DNA of 64,000 bases from Methylophaga sp. (GCF_009711715.1 NZ_VENF01000011.1:1-64000); one strand, 5' to 3'. Numbered from the stretch's first letter, positions 19,456 through 28,252 are shown. The notes: generated by a model from the letters alone, not told the origin. Numbers and translations are program-made.

Positions 19456-20481
19456 CTATTGCGCATCTGAATGGTCGAATACGGCCAGAGGGTGCGTGGT
19501 GATGATATGCATCATCACCCGCTGTCCGGGTTCTGCGATGTTTTCATGACTGCAGCGGATTTTCACGGTAGCACCGGTATCGGTTTTGACACCATAAAGG
19601 CGGGCGCTGCCTTCGTAACGGCTCCAGATGATCTCGCCATTGCCCTGTGCGTCGAGTTTGAGTGACAAGTCATCCGGACGCAGCAGCAGGTCTACATCGC
19701 CCTGTGCACCATTGACGGGTGATGCGGGTGCATTACCCAGTGGCGTAGCCACGATATTACTGTCTGGATCCAGTATTCCGGGCAGGAAGCTGGCATCACC
19801 AAGGAAACGTGCCACAAAGCGGTTCCGGGGCTCGCTGAAACAGCTTTCCGGTGTGCCGATTTGTTCTAGTTTGCCCTCTTTGAGGACACCGATCCGGTCG
19901 CCCACCGACAGTGCTTCTTCCTGATCGTGGGTCACCCAGATGGCAGGCACACCGGCATCTTTCAGTGCATGTCGAATCTCCCAACGCAGGTCGTCTTTCA
20001 GTGCTGCATCCAGATTGGACAGTGGCTCATCAAGCAACACAAAGGCGGGTTCATGCGCCAGCGTACGGGCCAGTGCCACCCGCTGTTTCTGACCACCCGA
20101 CAAATTGGCGGGTTTGGCATTTCGCCAGGGTGTCAGACCGAGCAATTGAATCCAGTGATCGGCCCGGCTGTTGTCTTTGAGTTTGAAACCGACATTCTGC
20201 TCAACCGTCAGGTGTGGAAACAGGGCAAAGTCCTGGAACACCATGCCAACGTGACGTTTTTCCGGGGCAATGGTTTTGTCAGCAGTAACGGTCTGAGCAC
20301 CCAGCCTGATCGTGCCTTCCGAGATAGGAATCAGTCCGGCCAGCGCCTGCAGGATGGTGGTTTTACCACAGCCGGTCGGTCCAACCAGCGTCAGCAGTTC
20401 AGAATCGCCCAGCACCAGACTGAGATCATCGACCACTTTTTTCTGGCCGTAATGGACAGACACATTCTGAACTTCAATCAT
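19456..20481 (-). CDS. fbpC: Ferric iron ABC transporter ATP-binding protein
   Basis: Cytoplasmic ATPase of 341 residues. Walker A is GPTGCGKTT, the Q-loop GMVFQDFALFPH, the signature LSGGQKQRVALARTL, Walker B FVLLDEPLSNLD, and the switch His WVTHDQEEA. A C-terminal TOBE-like domain (about 235-340) contains LLLRPDDLSL, which suits the FbpC/PotA type. It overlaps the permease gene by 4 bp (ATGA), so the two are translationally coupled. It is the last gene of a Fur-boxed operon. Iron specificity comes from the linked FbpA and Fur site. Confidence 0.9.
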   Translation of the reverse strand: MIEVQNVSVHYGQKKVVDDLSLVLGDSELLTLVGPTGCGKTTILQALAGLIPISEGTIRLGAQTVTADKTIAPEKRHVGMVFQDFALFPHLTVEQNVGFKLKDNSRADHWIQLLGLTPWRNAKPANLSGGQKQRVALARTLAHEPAFVLLDEPLSNLDAALKDDLRWEIRHALKDAGVPAIWVTHDQEEALSVGDRIGVLKEGKLEQIGTPESCFSEPRNRFVARFLGDASFLPGILDPDSNIVATPLGNAPASPVNGAQGDVDLLLRPDDLSLKLDAQGNGEIIWSRYEGSARLYGVKTDTGATVKIRCSHENIAEPGQRVMMHIITTHPLAVFDHSDAQ

Positions 20482-22004
20482 GAGAGAGATGGCTCCTCCT
20501 CAATTACATCCGTCTGATTCCAGCGCTCACCGAAGAACATCACGGCCAAAGCCAGACCGGAAATCACTACCAGTAATAAACCCGGGATCGCTGCCTGGCC
20601 AAAGTAACCAGCCTCATAAACCCGCCACAGATAAGTGGCCAGCGTTTCAAAGTCCAGTGGGCTCAGGATCAACGTGGCGGGTAATTCTCGCATGACTTCG
20701 AGAAATACCAAAGCCGCACCGGCAACAATACCGCGAATACTCAACGGCAGGGTAATACGGCGAAAGGCTTCTTTTCGACTGGCGCCGAGCAATCGGGCTG
20801 CCTTAACCAGGCTGGGATCGAGTCGCTCCGAAGTCGAACGAATGGAACCGACTGCCAATGGCAAAAAACGCATCACATAGGCCAGCACCAATAAGGCCAA
20901 GGTCTGGTAGAGCATCGACAGCTGCAGGCCGACATAGACCAGAGCAGTCCCCATCACAATACCGGGCACGCCAAAGCCGAGATAACTCACTCGCTCCAGC
21001 AGGCGACCAAATTTGCCACTGATGGCAGCCTGGGCCACGGGTAAAGCAAACAACACGGTGGCGATGGCGGCGAATAAAGCGGCATAGGCGGAGTTCCAGG
21101 CATAGACCAGTTCAAAGCTGCCTGTGCCTTCCCGCCACAACCAGATACCGAATACGGCCAGTGGCAGCAGAATTGACAAAGCAATCACCGGCATACAGGC
21201 CAACAGCATCATTGAGGTGCGCAGTCTACCCGGCCACAAGGTCAGCGATTTACCGGGCCTTTCATGGGTGCCTTTAACCCGGGACTCCAGAAACAGAATC
21301 AGCCCCACAATGACCAACAGCTGTAGTGACAGCATTGCCGCCTGACTCAGGCCGAAGCTGTTGTATTCGACATAAATCATGCGGGTGAAGGTATCCAGTC
21401 GCAGAATGGCGGGAGTACCAAAATCGGACAGCGCATACATTGCAGCCAGCAAAGCACCGGCAGCGATGCCGTTGGTGATACGTGGCAGCACCACTGTCCA
21501 CAAACTGCTGAGCAGTGACATGCCCAGGGTACGGGCAGCATAAACCAGACTGGCATCAAGACTGAGCAAAGAGGCCCGCACGGTCAGCATCACAAACGGA
21601 TAGGTATACAGTGCCATCACCACACTGGAACCGAACAAACCATCAAAGCTTGGCGTGGTCAGGCCGGTTAACTGTTCTATTTCGCCACCGGGGCCGAAGG
21701 CCGCATAGAGTGTGAAAGCGCCTATATAGCTGGGTATCGCCAGCGGCGCAGCCAGTAAGACCAGCCAGAATTTCCCCCACGGCAGTCTGACATAGGCAGT
21801 CAGCAAGGCCAGCGGCACACCAATAAGCACCGCACCGCCTGCTGTGAACACCATCAGGGCCAGGGTATTGGTGAGGCTGTGCAGATTGCGTGAATCAAAC
21901 AGCTGTGGGCTGTCAGCGGCCAGTACCATCAACACAAGCACCGGCATCACCGCAATCAATGCAATGATAAAAGCCAGTGGATAGGACGGAGACCATCGCT
22001 TCAT
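20478..22004 (-). CDS. fbpB: Ferric iron ABC transporter permease (fused double domain)
   Basis: Inner-membrane protein of 508 residues with about twelve transmembrane segments forming two binding-protein-dependent permease domains, as in FbpB/SfuB. Two EAA-type loops for ATPase contact are visible: YAARTLGMSLLSSLWTVVLP in the first half and KAARLLGASRKEAFRRITLP in the second. It overlaps fbpA upstream and fbpC downstream by 4 bp each. Its role is to move Fe(III) delivered by FbpA across the inner membrane. It is complete, of normal length, and without breaks. Confidence 0.92.
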   Translation of the reverse strand: MKRWSPSYPLAFIIALIAVMPVLVLMVLAADSPQLFDSRNLHSLTNTLALMVFTAGGAVLIGVPLALLTAYVRLPWGKFWLVLLAAPLAIPSYIGAFTLYAAFGPGGEIEQLTGLTTPSFDGLFGSSVVMALYTYPFVMLTVRASLLSLDASLVYAARTLGMSLLSSLWTVVLPRITNGIAAGALLAAMYALSDFGTPAILRLDTFTRMIYVEYNSFGLSQAAMLSLQLLVIVGLILFLESRVKGTHERPGKSLTLWPGRLRTSMMLLACMPVIALSILLPLAVFGIWLWREGTGSFELVYAWNSAYAALFAAIATVLFALPVAQAAISGKFGRLLERVSYLGFGVPGIVMGTALVYVGLQLSMLYQTLALLVLAYVMRFLPLAVGSIRSTSERLDPSLVKAARLLGASRKEAFRRITLPLSIRGIVAGAALVFLEVMRELPATLILSPLDFETLATYLWRVYEAGYFGQAAIPGLLLVVISGLALAVMFFGERWNQTDVIEEEPSLS

Positions 22005-23038
22005 AAAACGCCGACGTCACGCATCAGGTCAATCGTCGGACGCAGATCAGCCAGACGGGTCAGATCAATTTGAGGCGGATTGATGGTTTTTAATCTCGGC
22101 AACCCTTCTGGTGGCAGCACCCCATTAACCAGGGGAATCTCGCACGCCTCTTCAGCGAGGTAAGACTGTACTTCTTTGGTCAGCAGATAACGAATAAAAT
22201 TGGCTGGCAGCTCGCCTTCCTTGAGAGCGAGAATCCCGGATGCATTAACCAGACAGCCGGCATCATTATTGGTAAAGGCTAAATCCACATTGGCATCGGG
22301 CTTACCGGCTTTCAGACGCAGCGTGTAGTAATGATTCGCCAGACCGATATCGACCTCACCGCGCTCGACGGCCATGACCACGCCCAGCTCACCCGCGAAT
22401 TTCTTGGCCTTTCTGTTCATCGCTGTGAGCCATTCGGCGGTGACTTTATCCCCTTCCAGTATTCGCATACCGGTGACAAAGGACTGAAAAGCCGCGTAAG
22501 CCGGTGCCCAGCCGACACTATAGTCCGTATCCGGCAAGGCCATAATGTCATTGGGAATCTTGTCAGCAGTCAAACGCTCGGTGTTGAAAGGAATGGTACG
22601 AATCCGTCCGGTTATCGGCGCCCAGTCAGGAAAGCGGAATTCATCACGTAACTGCCCGGTCAGTTCTGCCGGCAGTGCCTGTGCCAGCCCGGCGGCAGTG
22701 ACCATCCCAACCGCACCGGAGTCGACCGCCCAGAACAGATCGGCACGCCGCACCCCTGCTTTGGCTTCAGCCAGAATGGCATTGGTCAGGGAGGCCGTTG
22801 GGCCGCGGCGGATTCGCAATTTCAGATCCGGGTTACGATCTTCAATCGCTTTAATCACATTTTCATACAGTCCACCCTCTCCTCTTCCCAGGTAGAGTGT
22901 CAATTCGCCTTCAAGTCTGGGTAACGCCTCAACAGAAACGGCATTGGCCGGATCGGCCAGTACCTGACTGATATTGAGTGGCAAAGCCCCGGCAGCAGCC
23001 AGTGCTGCCAGGGATTGTATGAAGGTTCTGCGTTGCAT
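22001..23038 (-). CDS. fbpA: Ferric iron-binding periplasmic protein
   Basis: Extracellular solute-binding protein of 345 residues. The N-terminus MQRRTFIQSLAALAAAGALP is a twin-arginine (Tat) type signal, so export in folded form is likely. The mature part follows the FbpA/SfuA pattern: GELTLYLGRGEGGLYENVIK, an ADLFWAVDSG stretch, GLANHYYTLRL carrying the paired Tyr typical of Fe(III) ligands, and NASGILALKEGELP. It begins directly after the stop of the upstream periplasmic-protein gene (no gap) and overlaps fbpB by 4 bp. It binds Fe(III) in the periplasm and hands it to FbpB. Confidence 0.92.
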   Translation of the reverse strand: MQRRTFIQSLAALAAAGALPLNISQVLADPANAVSVEALPRLEGELTLYLGRGEGGLYENVIKAIEDRNPDLKLRIRRGPTASLTNAILAEAKAGVRRADLFWAVDSGAVGMVTAAGLAQALPAELTGQLRDEFRFPDWAPITGRIRTIPFNTERLTADKIPNDIMALPDTDYSVGWAPAYAAFQSFVTGMRILEGDKVTAEWLTAMNRKAKKFAGELGVVMAVERGEVDIGLANHYYTLRLKAGKPDANVDLAFTNNDAGCLVNASGILALKEGELPANFIRYLLTKEVQSYLAEEACEIPLVNGVLPPEGLPRLKTINPPQIDLTRLADLRPTIDLMRDVGVL

Positions 23039-23851
23039 TTAGAAAACGTCCTTTCTCTCTTCAGCAGATTTTTCCAGTAAAGAATGCGCTGTATCTATCT
23101 TGCCTTTCATTGTGTTAACGATGTCGCGGACTTCATCAATGCTTTTACCGTTTTGAATCGCTTGCGGCAGCACGACATTGAAGTCTTTTTCCAGGTCTTC
23201 CACCAAATCGGCATCCAGAGAGATCAGTTCACCTTCAACCCCTTCAAACAAGTTCAGATAGGTGTCGTGAACAATGTTGACAGCTTCTTTCGACAGCTTC
23301 TCGGCATATTTCGCCACTACCCGATCCAGTCGGCTTTTAATAGCGTCGAGCGCTTCCAGTGAATTGCCGGGGTTAGCCTGGGTAGTAGCAACCTTGTCAG
23401 TCAGGCCTTTTTCCTGATACTGAGCAGCCAGCTTGACTGCGCCCAGCGCCTGCCATAACGATTGCTCCAGAAAACGCTGCTGCTTGCGTATTTCTTCAAT
23501 TGAGGCTTTTTCTTCAATGGCGCCTTTAAGCCCAAACAGGCCCTGCCAGATTGAGGCATAGACGGGCACATAATTGGTTTCAATGGCTGAGTGGAATTTG
23601 ACTTCTTCCCAATACTCGACCAGCAAATCAGGCTTGGCTTCTTCCACGCCGCCTTGTTGATAGCGGCTGATCATCTCATCGACTTTGGTGCTGAGCCAGT
23701 TCACTTCCTGCGAATAGGTTTCAATGTTGTCTGACAGGTGATTCACATGCTCGCCTACCGGGCCATTGGCAAAGGTAACGGGCGCGGTGAACAACGTGGC
23801 GGCAGTCAGTAAGCTGATCAAATATTGGCGTTTGAAACCATTGATTGTCAT
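23039..23851 (-). CDS. Periplasmic helical protein of unknown function, first gene of the iron operon
   Basis: Exported protein of about 270 residues. The start at ATG 23851 is set by AGGAG about 8 nt upstream; an in-frame extension to 23887 lacks such a site. The signal peptide (MTINGFKRQYLISLLTAATL) is cleaved near TFA-NGPVG. The mature protein is almost entirely alpha-helical and acidic, with YWEEVKFHSAIETNYVPVY near its middle. It somewhat recalls helical iron-uptake proteins such as imelysin/EfeO, but lacks the HxxE motif I would expect. It is the leading gene of the Fbp operon, directly under the Fur box, with zero gap to fbpA. An iron-capture or chaperone role for FbpA is inferred. Confidence 0.7.
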   Translation of the reverse strand: MTINGFKRQYLISLLTAATLFTAPVTFANGPVGEHVNHLSDNIETYSQEVNWLSTKVDEMISRYQQGGVEEAKPDLLVEYWEEVKFHSAIETNYVPVYASIWQGLFGLKGAIEEKASIEEIRKQQRFLEQSLWQALGAVKLAAQYQEKGLTDKVATTQANPGNSLEALDAIKSRLDRVVAKYAEKLSKEAVNIVHDTYLNLFEGVEGELISLDADLVEDLEKDFNVVLPQAIQNGKSIDEVRDIVNTMKGKIDTAHSLLEKSAEERKDVF

Positions 23852-23898
23852 CGTTCTATCTCCTGGAGTTGCGATGGTTCTATACATTAAGGATACTC

Positions 23899-23927
23899 TT
23901 GATAATGATACTCATTTCTATTATCAA
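23899..23927 (-). promoter_or_regulatory. Fur box of the iron operon
   Basis: GATAATGATACTCATTTCT at 23901-23919 matches the 19-bp Fur consensus at 15 positions. The outer inverted repeat TTGATAAT/ATTATCAA spans 23899-23927, suggesting overlapping Fur dimer sites. It lies about 50 bp upstream of the first gene of the minus-strand operon. Confidence 0.85.
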
Positions 23928-24183
23928 GGTAAACTAAGACCTGCTCTGATGATTTTCCGGGTCATCGTCACACCGGTCTCAGGCAAACTCAGAATCAGAC
24001 ACAAGCCACAAACGCGAGTTCGGACTCAATATCATTCTCAATCACAACTCAAAGCCGATTATTATGAAGCAAAACGCGGATTTCTCCTATCCTCGAACGG
24101 TGTTTCTCCATCAGGCAACGCTGGCGTGAACCAGACGACCATGTACAATTGCTTTTTTCTGAATCAAAAGAAGCGGACTCACT

Positions 24184-24927
24184 ATGAAAATTCAAAGCGA
24201 TTTTGTTGATCTGGATACTCCCACCGGCGTCATGCGTACCTATATCCACCGTCCGGTCGGGGATGGCAGTTATCCGGTCATTCTGTTTTATTCAGAGATC
24301 TTCCAGCAGACCGGTCCCATAGAACGCGCAGCCCGCTTAATGGCAAGCCACGGTTATGCAGTACTGGTGCCCGAAGTCTTTCATGAGCTGAATCCGATTG
24401 GCACCGTGCTCGGTTACGACGACGCCGGTCGTGACAAGGGGAATGCCGATAAGGAAGCCAAGGATGTTCAGGCTTATGATTCAGACAATGCTGCCATGAT
24501 CGAATACGTCAAAACTCAGCCATGGAGCAACGGCCATATCGGCGCGATGGGTTACTGCATTGGTGGCCACCTGGCGTTTCGTGCTGCATTACAACCGGAA
24601 GTCAAAGGGACAGCCTGTTTTTACGCCACCGACCTGCATATCCAGAAAATCCCTAATAAACCGGGCCAGCACAGTATGGAACGTCTGGGCGATATCAAAG
24701 GCGAACTGCTGATGATCTGGGGCAAGCAGGATAACCATGTACCGCGTGAAGGACTGGATAAGATTCATCACCTGCTGAACCAGACGAATATCAGGTTTAC
24801 CTGGCATGAGTTCAATGCCGAGCACGCATTTATGCGTGATGAAGGAGACGGCGGCCGCTACGATGCCCAGACTGCGATGCTAGGTTACCAGCTGGCGTTA
24901 AACCTGTTTAGCCGGACACTGCGCTAA
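24184..24927 (+). CDS. Dienelactone hydrolase family protein
   Basis: Cytoplasmic alpha/beta hydrolase of 247 residues. The catalytic triad of the DLH family is visible: nucleophile Cys in MGYCIGGH near residue 124, Asp in WGKQDNHVP, and His in NAEHAFMRDEG. The start MKIQSDFVDLDTPTGVMRTY and the DDAGRDKGNADKEAKDVQAY insertion are typical of the broad DLH family, not of chlorocatechol-pathway enzymes; no catechol genes are nearby, so the substrate is open. It is monocistronic, with a terminator at 24955-24986. Confidence 0.88.
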   Translation: MKIQSDFVDLDTPTGVMRTYIHRPVGDGSYPVILFYSEIFQQTGPIERAARLMASHGYAVLVPEVFHELNPIGTVLGYDDAGRDKGNADKEAKDVQAYDSDNAAMIEYVKTQPWSNGHIGAMGYCIGGHLAFRAALQPEVKGTACFYATDLHIQKIPNKPGQHSMERLGDIKGELLMIWGKQDNHVPREGLDKIHHLLNQTNIRFTWHEFNAEHAFMRDEGDGGRYDAQTAMLGYQLALNLFSRTLR

Positions 24928-24954
24928 TCAGTCAGACGGACATTTTACCTAGAG

Positions 24955-24986
24955 AGGGGAGCCTGCCTTTGCCAGCCTCCCCTTTT
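24955..24986 (+). terminator. Terminator after the dienelactone hydrolase gene
   Basis: AGGGGAG and CTCCCCT form a 7-bp stem with inner CTG/CAG pairing, followed by TTTTT. Confidence 0.75.
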
Positions 24987-25065
24987 TCAATTATGTTAAC
25001 TGCGTCACATAATCATGCTGATCACAAGCGCAATATTCGCTTAGTGACTTTTGAGTATAGAAGCG

Positions 25066-25500
25066 ATGACGCAACACAAGAAAACGCCCATGCTACTCAG
25101 CTGGCATGAAGAGTTTGAGCAGCATAAAGAAATCATTGATGAACAGCATCGTGCGATTCTGGCCAGCATCAATTCTGTCCATTACCTGTTTTTGAAAAGA
25201 GAAGAAAACAACCTGATCAAACATGTCATGATGCTTTACTCCCAGCTACAAATGCACTTCAAAACAGAACTGCTGATCCTGCGTCAGTACGAGTCGCCAC
25301 TGGTCACAGACTATGAAAAGCAGGCTAATGATTTTCTCGATGCCCTGCTCGATGTCTGTGAGGTCAAAAACCTTGATAGCCAGACCCAGGAATTATTCGA
25401 GAAATTCAGAATCTGGTGGAAAAACCATCTGACCCTGCATCAGCAAATCACACCTTATTTATTTAAATGGGATGGCGAATTTTGCAGGGTAGTTGCCTGA
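25066..25500 (+). CDS. Hemerythrin-like protein with an incomplete di-iron site
   Basis: Four-helix protein of about 144 residues aligned with bacteriohemerythrins. Retained ligand positions are His in IDEQHRAI, His and Glu in MHFKTE, and His in WWKNHL. By eye, the two-His helix that normally reads H-x-x-x-H in the motif after YP becomes Tyr and Ala (TDYEKQANDF), and the bridging Asp after the last His becomes Gln (NHLTLHQQ). That would remove most ligands of one iron. It may bind one metal or none and serve as a sensor-like domain rather than an O2 carrier. ATG 25066 is preferred over an upstream TTG at 25051, though neither has a strong ribosome-binding site. It is monocistronic. Confidence 0.75.
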   Translation: MTQHKKTPMLLSWHEEFEQHKEIIDEQHRAILASINSVHYLFLKREENNLIKHVMMLYSQLQMHFKTELLILRQYESPLVTDYEKQANDFLDALLDVCEVKNLDSQTQELFEKFRIWWKNHLTLHQQITPYLFKWDGEFCRVVA

Positions 25501-25516
25501 TCACTATTCATCGTCA

Positions 25517-25550
25517 CTCATGTTGAGGTTTGGCAAGATATCAACATGAG
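25517..25550. repeat. Perfect 10-bp inverted repeat after the hemerythrin-like gene
   Basis: CTCATGTTGA (25517-25526) and TCAACATGAG (25541-25550) pair perfectly around a 14-nt loop. No T run follows on either strand, so it is either a rho-assisted transcript end or an operator-like site. Confidence 0.45.
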
Positions 25551-25672
25551 CTCGGGGAGTGAAGAAATCGCAGAGATTCTCTTCATTCTCCCTTTTTGAT
25601 GTCATTTGCATGATTGAGCTGACGCTAAGCTTTTCTTTCTTCATAGGTTTCCAAAAAAGTTGGAACAAAGCC

Positions 25673-25700
25673 TTCACATTCTGCAAAGATGTTGTAGAAT
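25673..25700 (+). promoter_or_regulatory. Promoter of tRNA-Val
   Basis: TTCACA at 25673-25678, a 16-bp spacer and TAGAAT at 25695-25700, placed about 14 bp before the mature tRNA 5' end. Confidence 0.55.
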
Positions 25701-25714
25701 GCCACGCTTTCTTG

Positions 25715-25790
25715 GGGTGCTTAGCTCAGCTGGGAGAGCATCGCCCTTACAAGGCGAGGGTCGGGGGTTCGATCCCCTCAGCACCCACCA
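25715..25790 (+). tRNA. tRNA-Val (anticodon TAC)
   Basis: A complete cloverleaf of 76 nt. Acceptor stem GGGTGCT pairs with AGCACCC, the D arm contains AGCTCAGCTGGGAGAGC, the anticodon arm is TCGCC-CTTACAA-GGCGA with anticodon TAC (reads GTA), the T arm contains GGTTCGATCCC, and the 3' CCA is encoded. It stands alone. No integrase or attachment-site duplication is visible next to it. Confidence 0.97.
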
Positions 25791-26130
25791 AGAATTCCTC
25801 CAATATCCAAACCGCGCCTGCCTCACAATTGGCACTGGCAGCTCATATTTTCCCTTTATCCTCGTCATTGTTTCCCGTTTTCAACAGGACTTTTAATGCC
25901 TGTGATAACGGGTTTAGTCATTTCAAATCCTCGCATGGTCCGCAAGTCATTGTATGGCGGTCTAATGGTGCATTTAAGCGCTTCGATCTCGCCATGATTG
26001 CCTATGCACACGGGTATCTGTGGTAGTTAAAATTCAAAAATTTGTCTGTTACGCTTAAGTTTAAGATCAATTGCTTTGACGAGTTATTTTTTCTTCAACT
26101 GATAAATAAGAACAAAAGGAGGCATACAAA
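25791..26130. other. Intergenic region between tRNA-Val and ectD
   Basis: Stretches here stay open in the plus frames (for example a 33-codon frame from an ATG near 25895), but none has a ribosome-binding site or a recognisable product. There is no T-run terminator close to the tRNA. A possible ectD promoter (TTGACG at 26076-26081, GATAAA near 26101, spacing slightly long at 18-19) lies at the downstream end. Confidence 0.4.
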
Positions 26131-27033
26131 ATGAATGCTGCTCAGGATTGCTACCCGTCCCGAGTAGGAAAAAAAGAGGAAATTCTGGAGCGACTGGACC
26201 CGGTCGTTTATGACTACGAAGAACCTACGAGTCCATATGCATTAAACCGGAATCAGTTAGCTCAATTTGAACGGGATGGATTCATCACGCTACCAGATTT
26301 TCTACCGGAAATGGTTGAGCCGCTGGTGACAGAAATCGGCAAAATGAAACAGCAAATGGCCGGCCGCGAAGAACTGGTCACCGAACCCGATAGTCATGAG
26401 CTCAGGAGTATTTTTGCCCTGCATCAGCACAGTGACTTGATGGACAGATTCTCCCGCGATCGCCGGATCCTCGACATCGTTAATCAACTGCTGGGCTCCG
26501 ATGTCTACCTGATGCAGTCACGGCTCAACATCAAACCGGCGTTTAAGGGAAAATCTTTTTCCTGGCATTCAGACTTTGAAACCTGGCACGTCGAAGATGG
26601 CATGCCCCGTATGCGCGCTGTCACCGTATGGCTGATGCTTGATGAGAATAATGAATTCAACGGCCCGCTTTACGTCGTGCCGGGCTCACATAAAAAATAT
26701 GTGTCCTGCCAGGGAACAACTGAGCTGAATAACCACCAGAAATCACTCAAAAAACAAGTCGCCGGTGTGCCTGAACCGGAAAGCATTAATCAGATTCTCA
26801 AAGATAACGGTCTGGTCTCAATCAAGGGCAAGCCAGGCACCCTGGTGATTCATGAATGTAACCTGCTGCACGGCTCACCGGATAATATCTCCCCCTGGCC
26901 TCGGTCCGTGTTGATGTTCGTCTATAACAGTGTGGAAAACAAAGTCATCGAGCCATACAGTAATCTGAAACCGCGCCCTGAATATCTTTCGAGTTCAGAT
27001 CAGTCGCCACTGAAACCTGTTGATAATAATTAA
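26131..27033 (+). CDS. ectD: Ectoine hydroxylase
   Basis: Fe(II)/2-oxoglutarate dioxygenase of 300 residues that converts the compatible solute ectoine to 5-hydroxyectoine. The diagnostic EctD motif FSWHSDFETWHVEDGMPR begins near residue 143 and supplies iron ligands His146 and Asp148; the distal His247 lies in NLLHGSP. These positions match known EctD proteins almost exactly. Length and ends are complete. AAGGAGG lies before ATG 26131. It is not beside ectABC in this window, so it is a detached single-gene unit closed by a perfect terminator at 27051-27086. This points to a salt-stressed habitat. Confidence 0.95.
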   Translation: MNAAQDCYPSRVGKKEEILERLDPVVYDYEEPTSPYALNRNQLAQFERDGFITLPDFLPEMVEPLVTEIGKMKQQMAGREELVTEPDSHELRSIFALHQHSDLMDRFSRDRRILDIVNQLLGSDVYLMQSRLNIKPAFKGKSFSWHSDFETWHVEDGMPRMRAVTVWLMLDENNEFNGPLYVVPGSHKKYVSCQGTTELNNHQKSLKKQVAGVPEPESINQILKDNGLVSIKGKPGTLVIHECNLLHGSPDNISPWPRSVLMFVYNSVENKVIEPYSNLKPRPEYLSSSDQSPLKPVDNN

Positions 27034-27050
27034 TCGATTGCCCGTGATGA

Positions 27051-27086
27051 CATCAAAAAGCCAACCCCTGTGTTGGCTTTTTGATG
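27051..27086 (+). terminator. Terminator after ectD
   Basis: CATCAAAAAGCCAAC and GTTGGCTTTTTGATG are a perfect 15-bp inverted repeat around CCCTGT, with the T run inside the descending arm. Confidence 0.9.
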
Positions 27087-27154
27087 TTAGTCGAGTTTGC
27101 CAGCCTATTAGTAAACATTCAGAATGACAGCTGTTCGTCAACTTCTGGATTCAC

Positions 27155-27490
27155 ATGGAAAACAATGCCAACTCAGTCATGACCCTCTATCACTGGAATA
27201 TTCTGGTTTTGCCTGATGAGCAGGAAATTTTTGTCGGTTTACGACAGCGGCCCGAGACGGTGCCACCGTTTAAGCCGGCCGATGACGAGGATGAGTTGCT
27301 GCCATTTACACTGCGTAACAGCAGCCCGATTCGGGAGTTTGATCAGCAGCGTGGCGTCGGCTTTACCGAGTCTGGACGCCGTTATGTCGTCATCGGTCAG
27401 CCCAGCGATCCGACCGGCATGATTCGACTCAGTGTCAGCCAGATGATGCCGGCGAGTGATATTCAGTGGAAATACAGTTTCGCTGATTAG
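27155..27490 (+). CDS. Small protein of unknown function
   Basis: Protein of 111 residues without signal peptide, membrane segment or Cys. It contains YHWNILVLPDEQEIFVGLRQ near the N-terminus and VGFTESGRRYVVIGQPSDPT further on; the strand-rich profile suggests a compact beta fold. An internal ATG at 27179 (MTLYHWN) is an alternative start. It ends about 40 bp before the short-chain dehydrogenase in the same direction, so the two are probably co-transcribed. No family recognised. Confidence 0.6.
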   Translation: MENNANSVMTLYHWNILVLPDEQEIFVGLRQRPETVPPFKPADDEDELLPFTLRNSSPIREFDQQRGVGFTESGRRYVVIGQPSDPTGMIRLSVSQMMPASDIQWKYSFAD

Positions 27491-27530
27491 GACGACGGAA
27501 ATTTCACAGCCTGAGGCTGACAGTGCAGGC

Positions 27531-28250
27531 ATGACACACTCAGCATTGATTATCGGCGGTGGCAGTCATATCGGCCGGGCCATCATCAACCAGCTTCTCC
27601 AATCAAAACAGCCGGCGCAGATTACTGTCGTCAGTCGCGGCAGCCAGCCTTCAATATACAAAGGTTTAGCCTGGCATCAGTCAGATTATTCTGAAGCCTC
27701 AATGGCCAGGCTCGTGAACACATTTAACGAATCGGGGCGATATTATGACCAGGTTTTTATTTGCCATGGCATTCTGCATGATGACCAGGTCAGCCCGGAA
27801 AAACGCCTGGAAGATCTCGATTCAGACTCGATGCAGCACGTTTTTCAGGTTAATGCCATCACACCGGCACTCTGGCTCAAACATCTGCTGCCATTGTTAA
27901 AACAGTCTGCCCTATGCAAAGTCGCGATATTCAGTGCCCGGGTGGGCAGTATTGACGACAATCACTTAGGTGGCTGGTACAGCTACCGTGCCAGCAAAGC
28001 GGCTTTAAATATGCTGCTCAAATCTGCGGCTGTTGAATATGCCCGCCGCGCACCGGAGGTAAAATTGCTGGCTTTTCACCCGGGCACCGCCGATACTCCA
28101 TTATCGAGACCCTTCAGCAAAAATGTGCCTGAGGGCAAGCTGTTTCAGCCGACATTTGTCGCGGAACGATTGCTCGCAATTCTCGACTCGCTGGAACCGG
28201 ACGGCGAGCTGTCTTTTCTGGACTGGCAGCATGAACGCATCGCCTGGTAA
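27531..28250 (+). CDS. Short-chain dehydrogenase/reductase
   Basis: NAD(P)-dependent SDR of 239 residues. The nucleotide-binding motif is IIGGGSHIGRAI; the catalytic Ser lies in IFSARVGS and Tyr/Lys in YSYRASK. The CHGILHDDQVSPEKR stretch resembles the C-factor/CsgA-like branch of SDRs. The start at ATG 27531 (MTHSALIIGGG) is chosen because the Rossmann fold begins right after it; the frame extends upstream to 27456 without a good start. It is convergent with the next gene, with a 2-bp gap. Substrate unknown. Confidence 0.82.
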   Translation: MTHSALIIGGGSHIGRAIINQLLQSKQPAQITVVSRGSQPSIYKGLAWHQSDYSEASMARLVNTFNESGRYYDQVFICHGILHDDQVSPEKRLEDLDSDSMQHVFQVNAITPALWLKHLLPLLKQSALCKVAIFSARVGSIDDNHLGGWYSYRASKAALNMLLKSAAVEYARRAPEVKLLAFHPGTADTPLSRPFSKNVPEGKLFQPTFVAERLLAILDSLEPDGELSFLDWQHERIAW

Positions 28251-28252
28251 AT

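Noticed and set aside
25559..26026. Long plus-strand frame running through tRNA-Val
   Set aside because: It reads across the tRNA and its promoter, so it cannot be a normal gene.
25715..26130. tRNA-Val as an integration site for a mobile element
   Set aside because: No integrase gene, no duplicated tRNA 3' end and no foreign gene block follow it.
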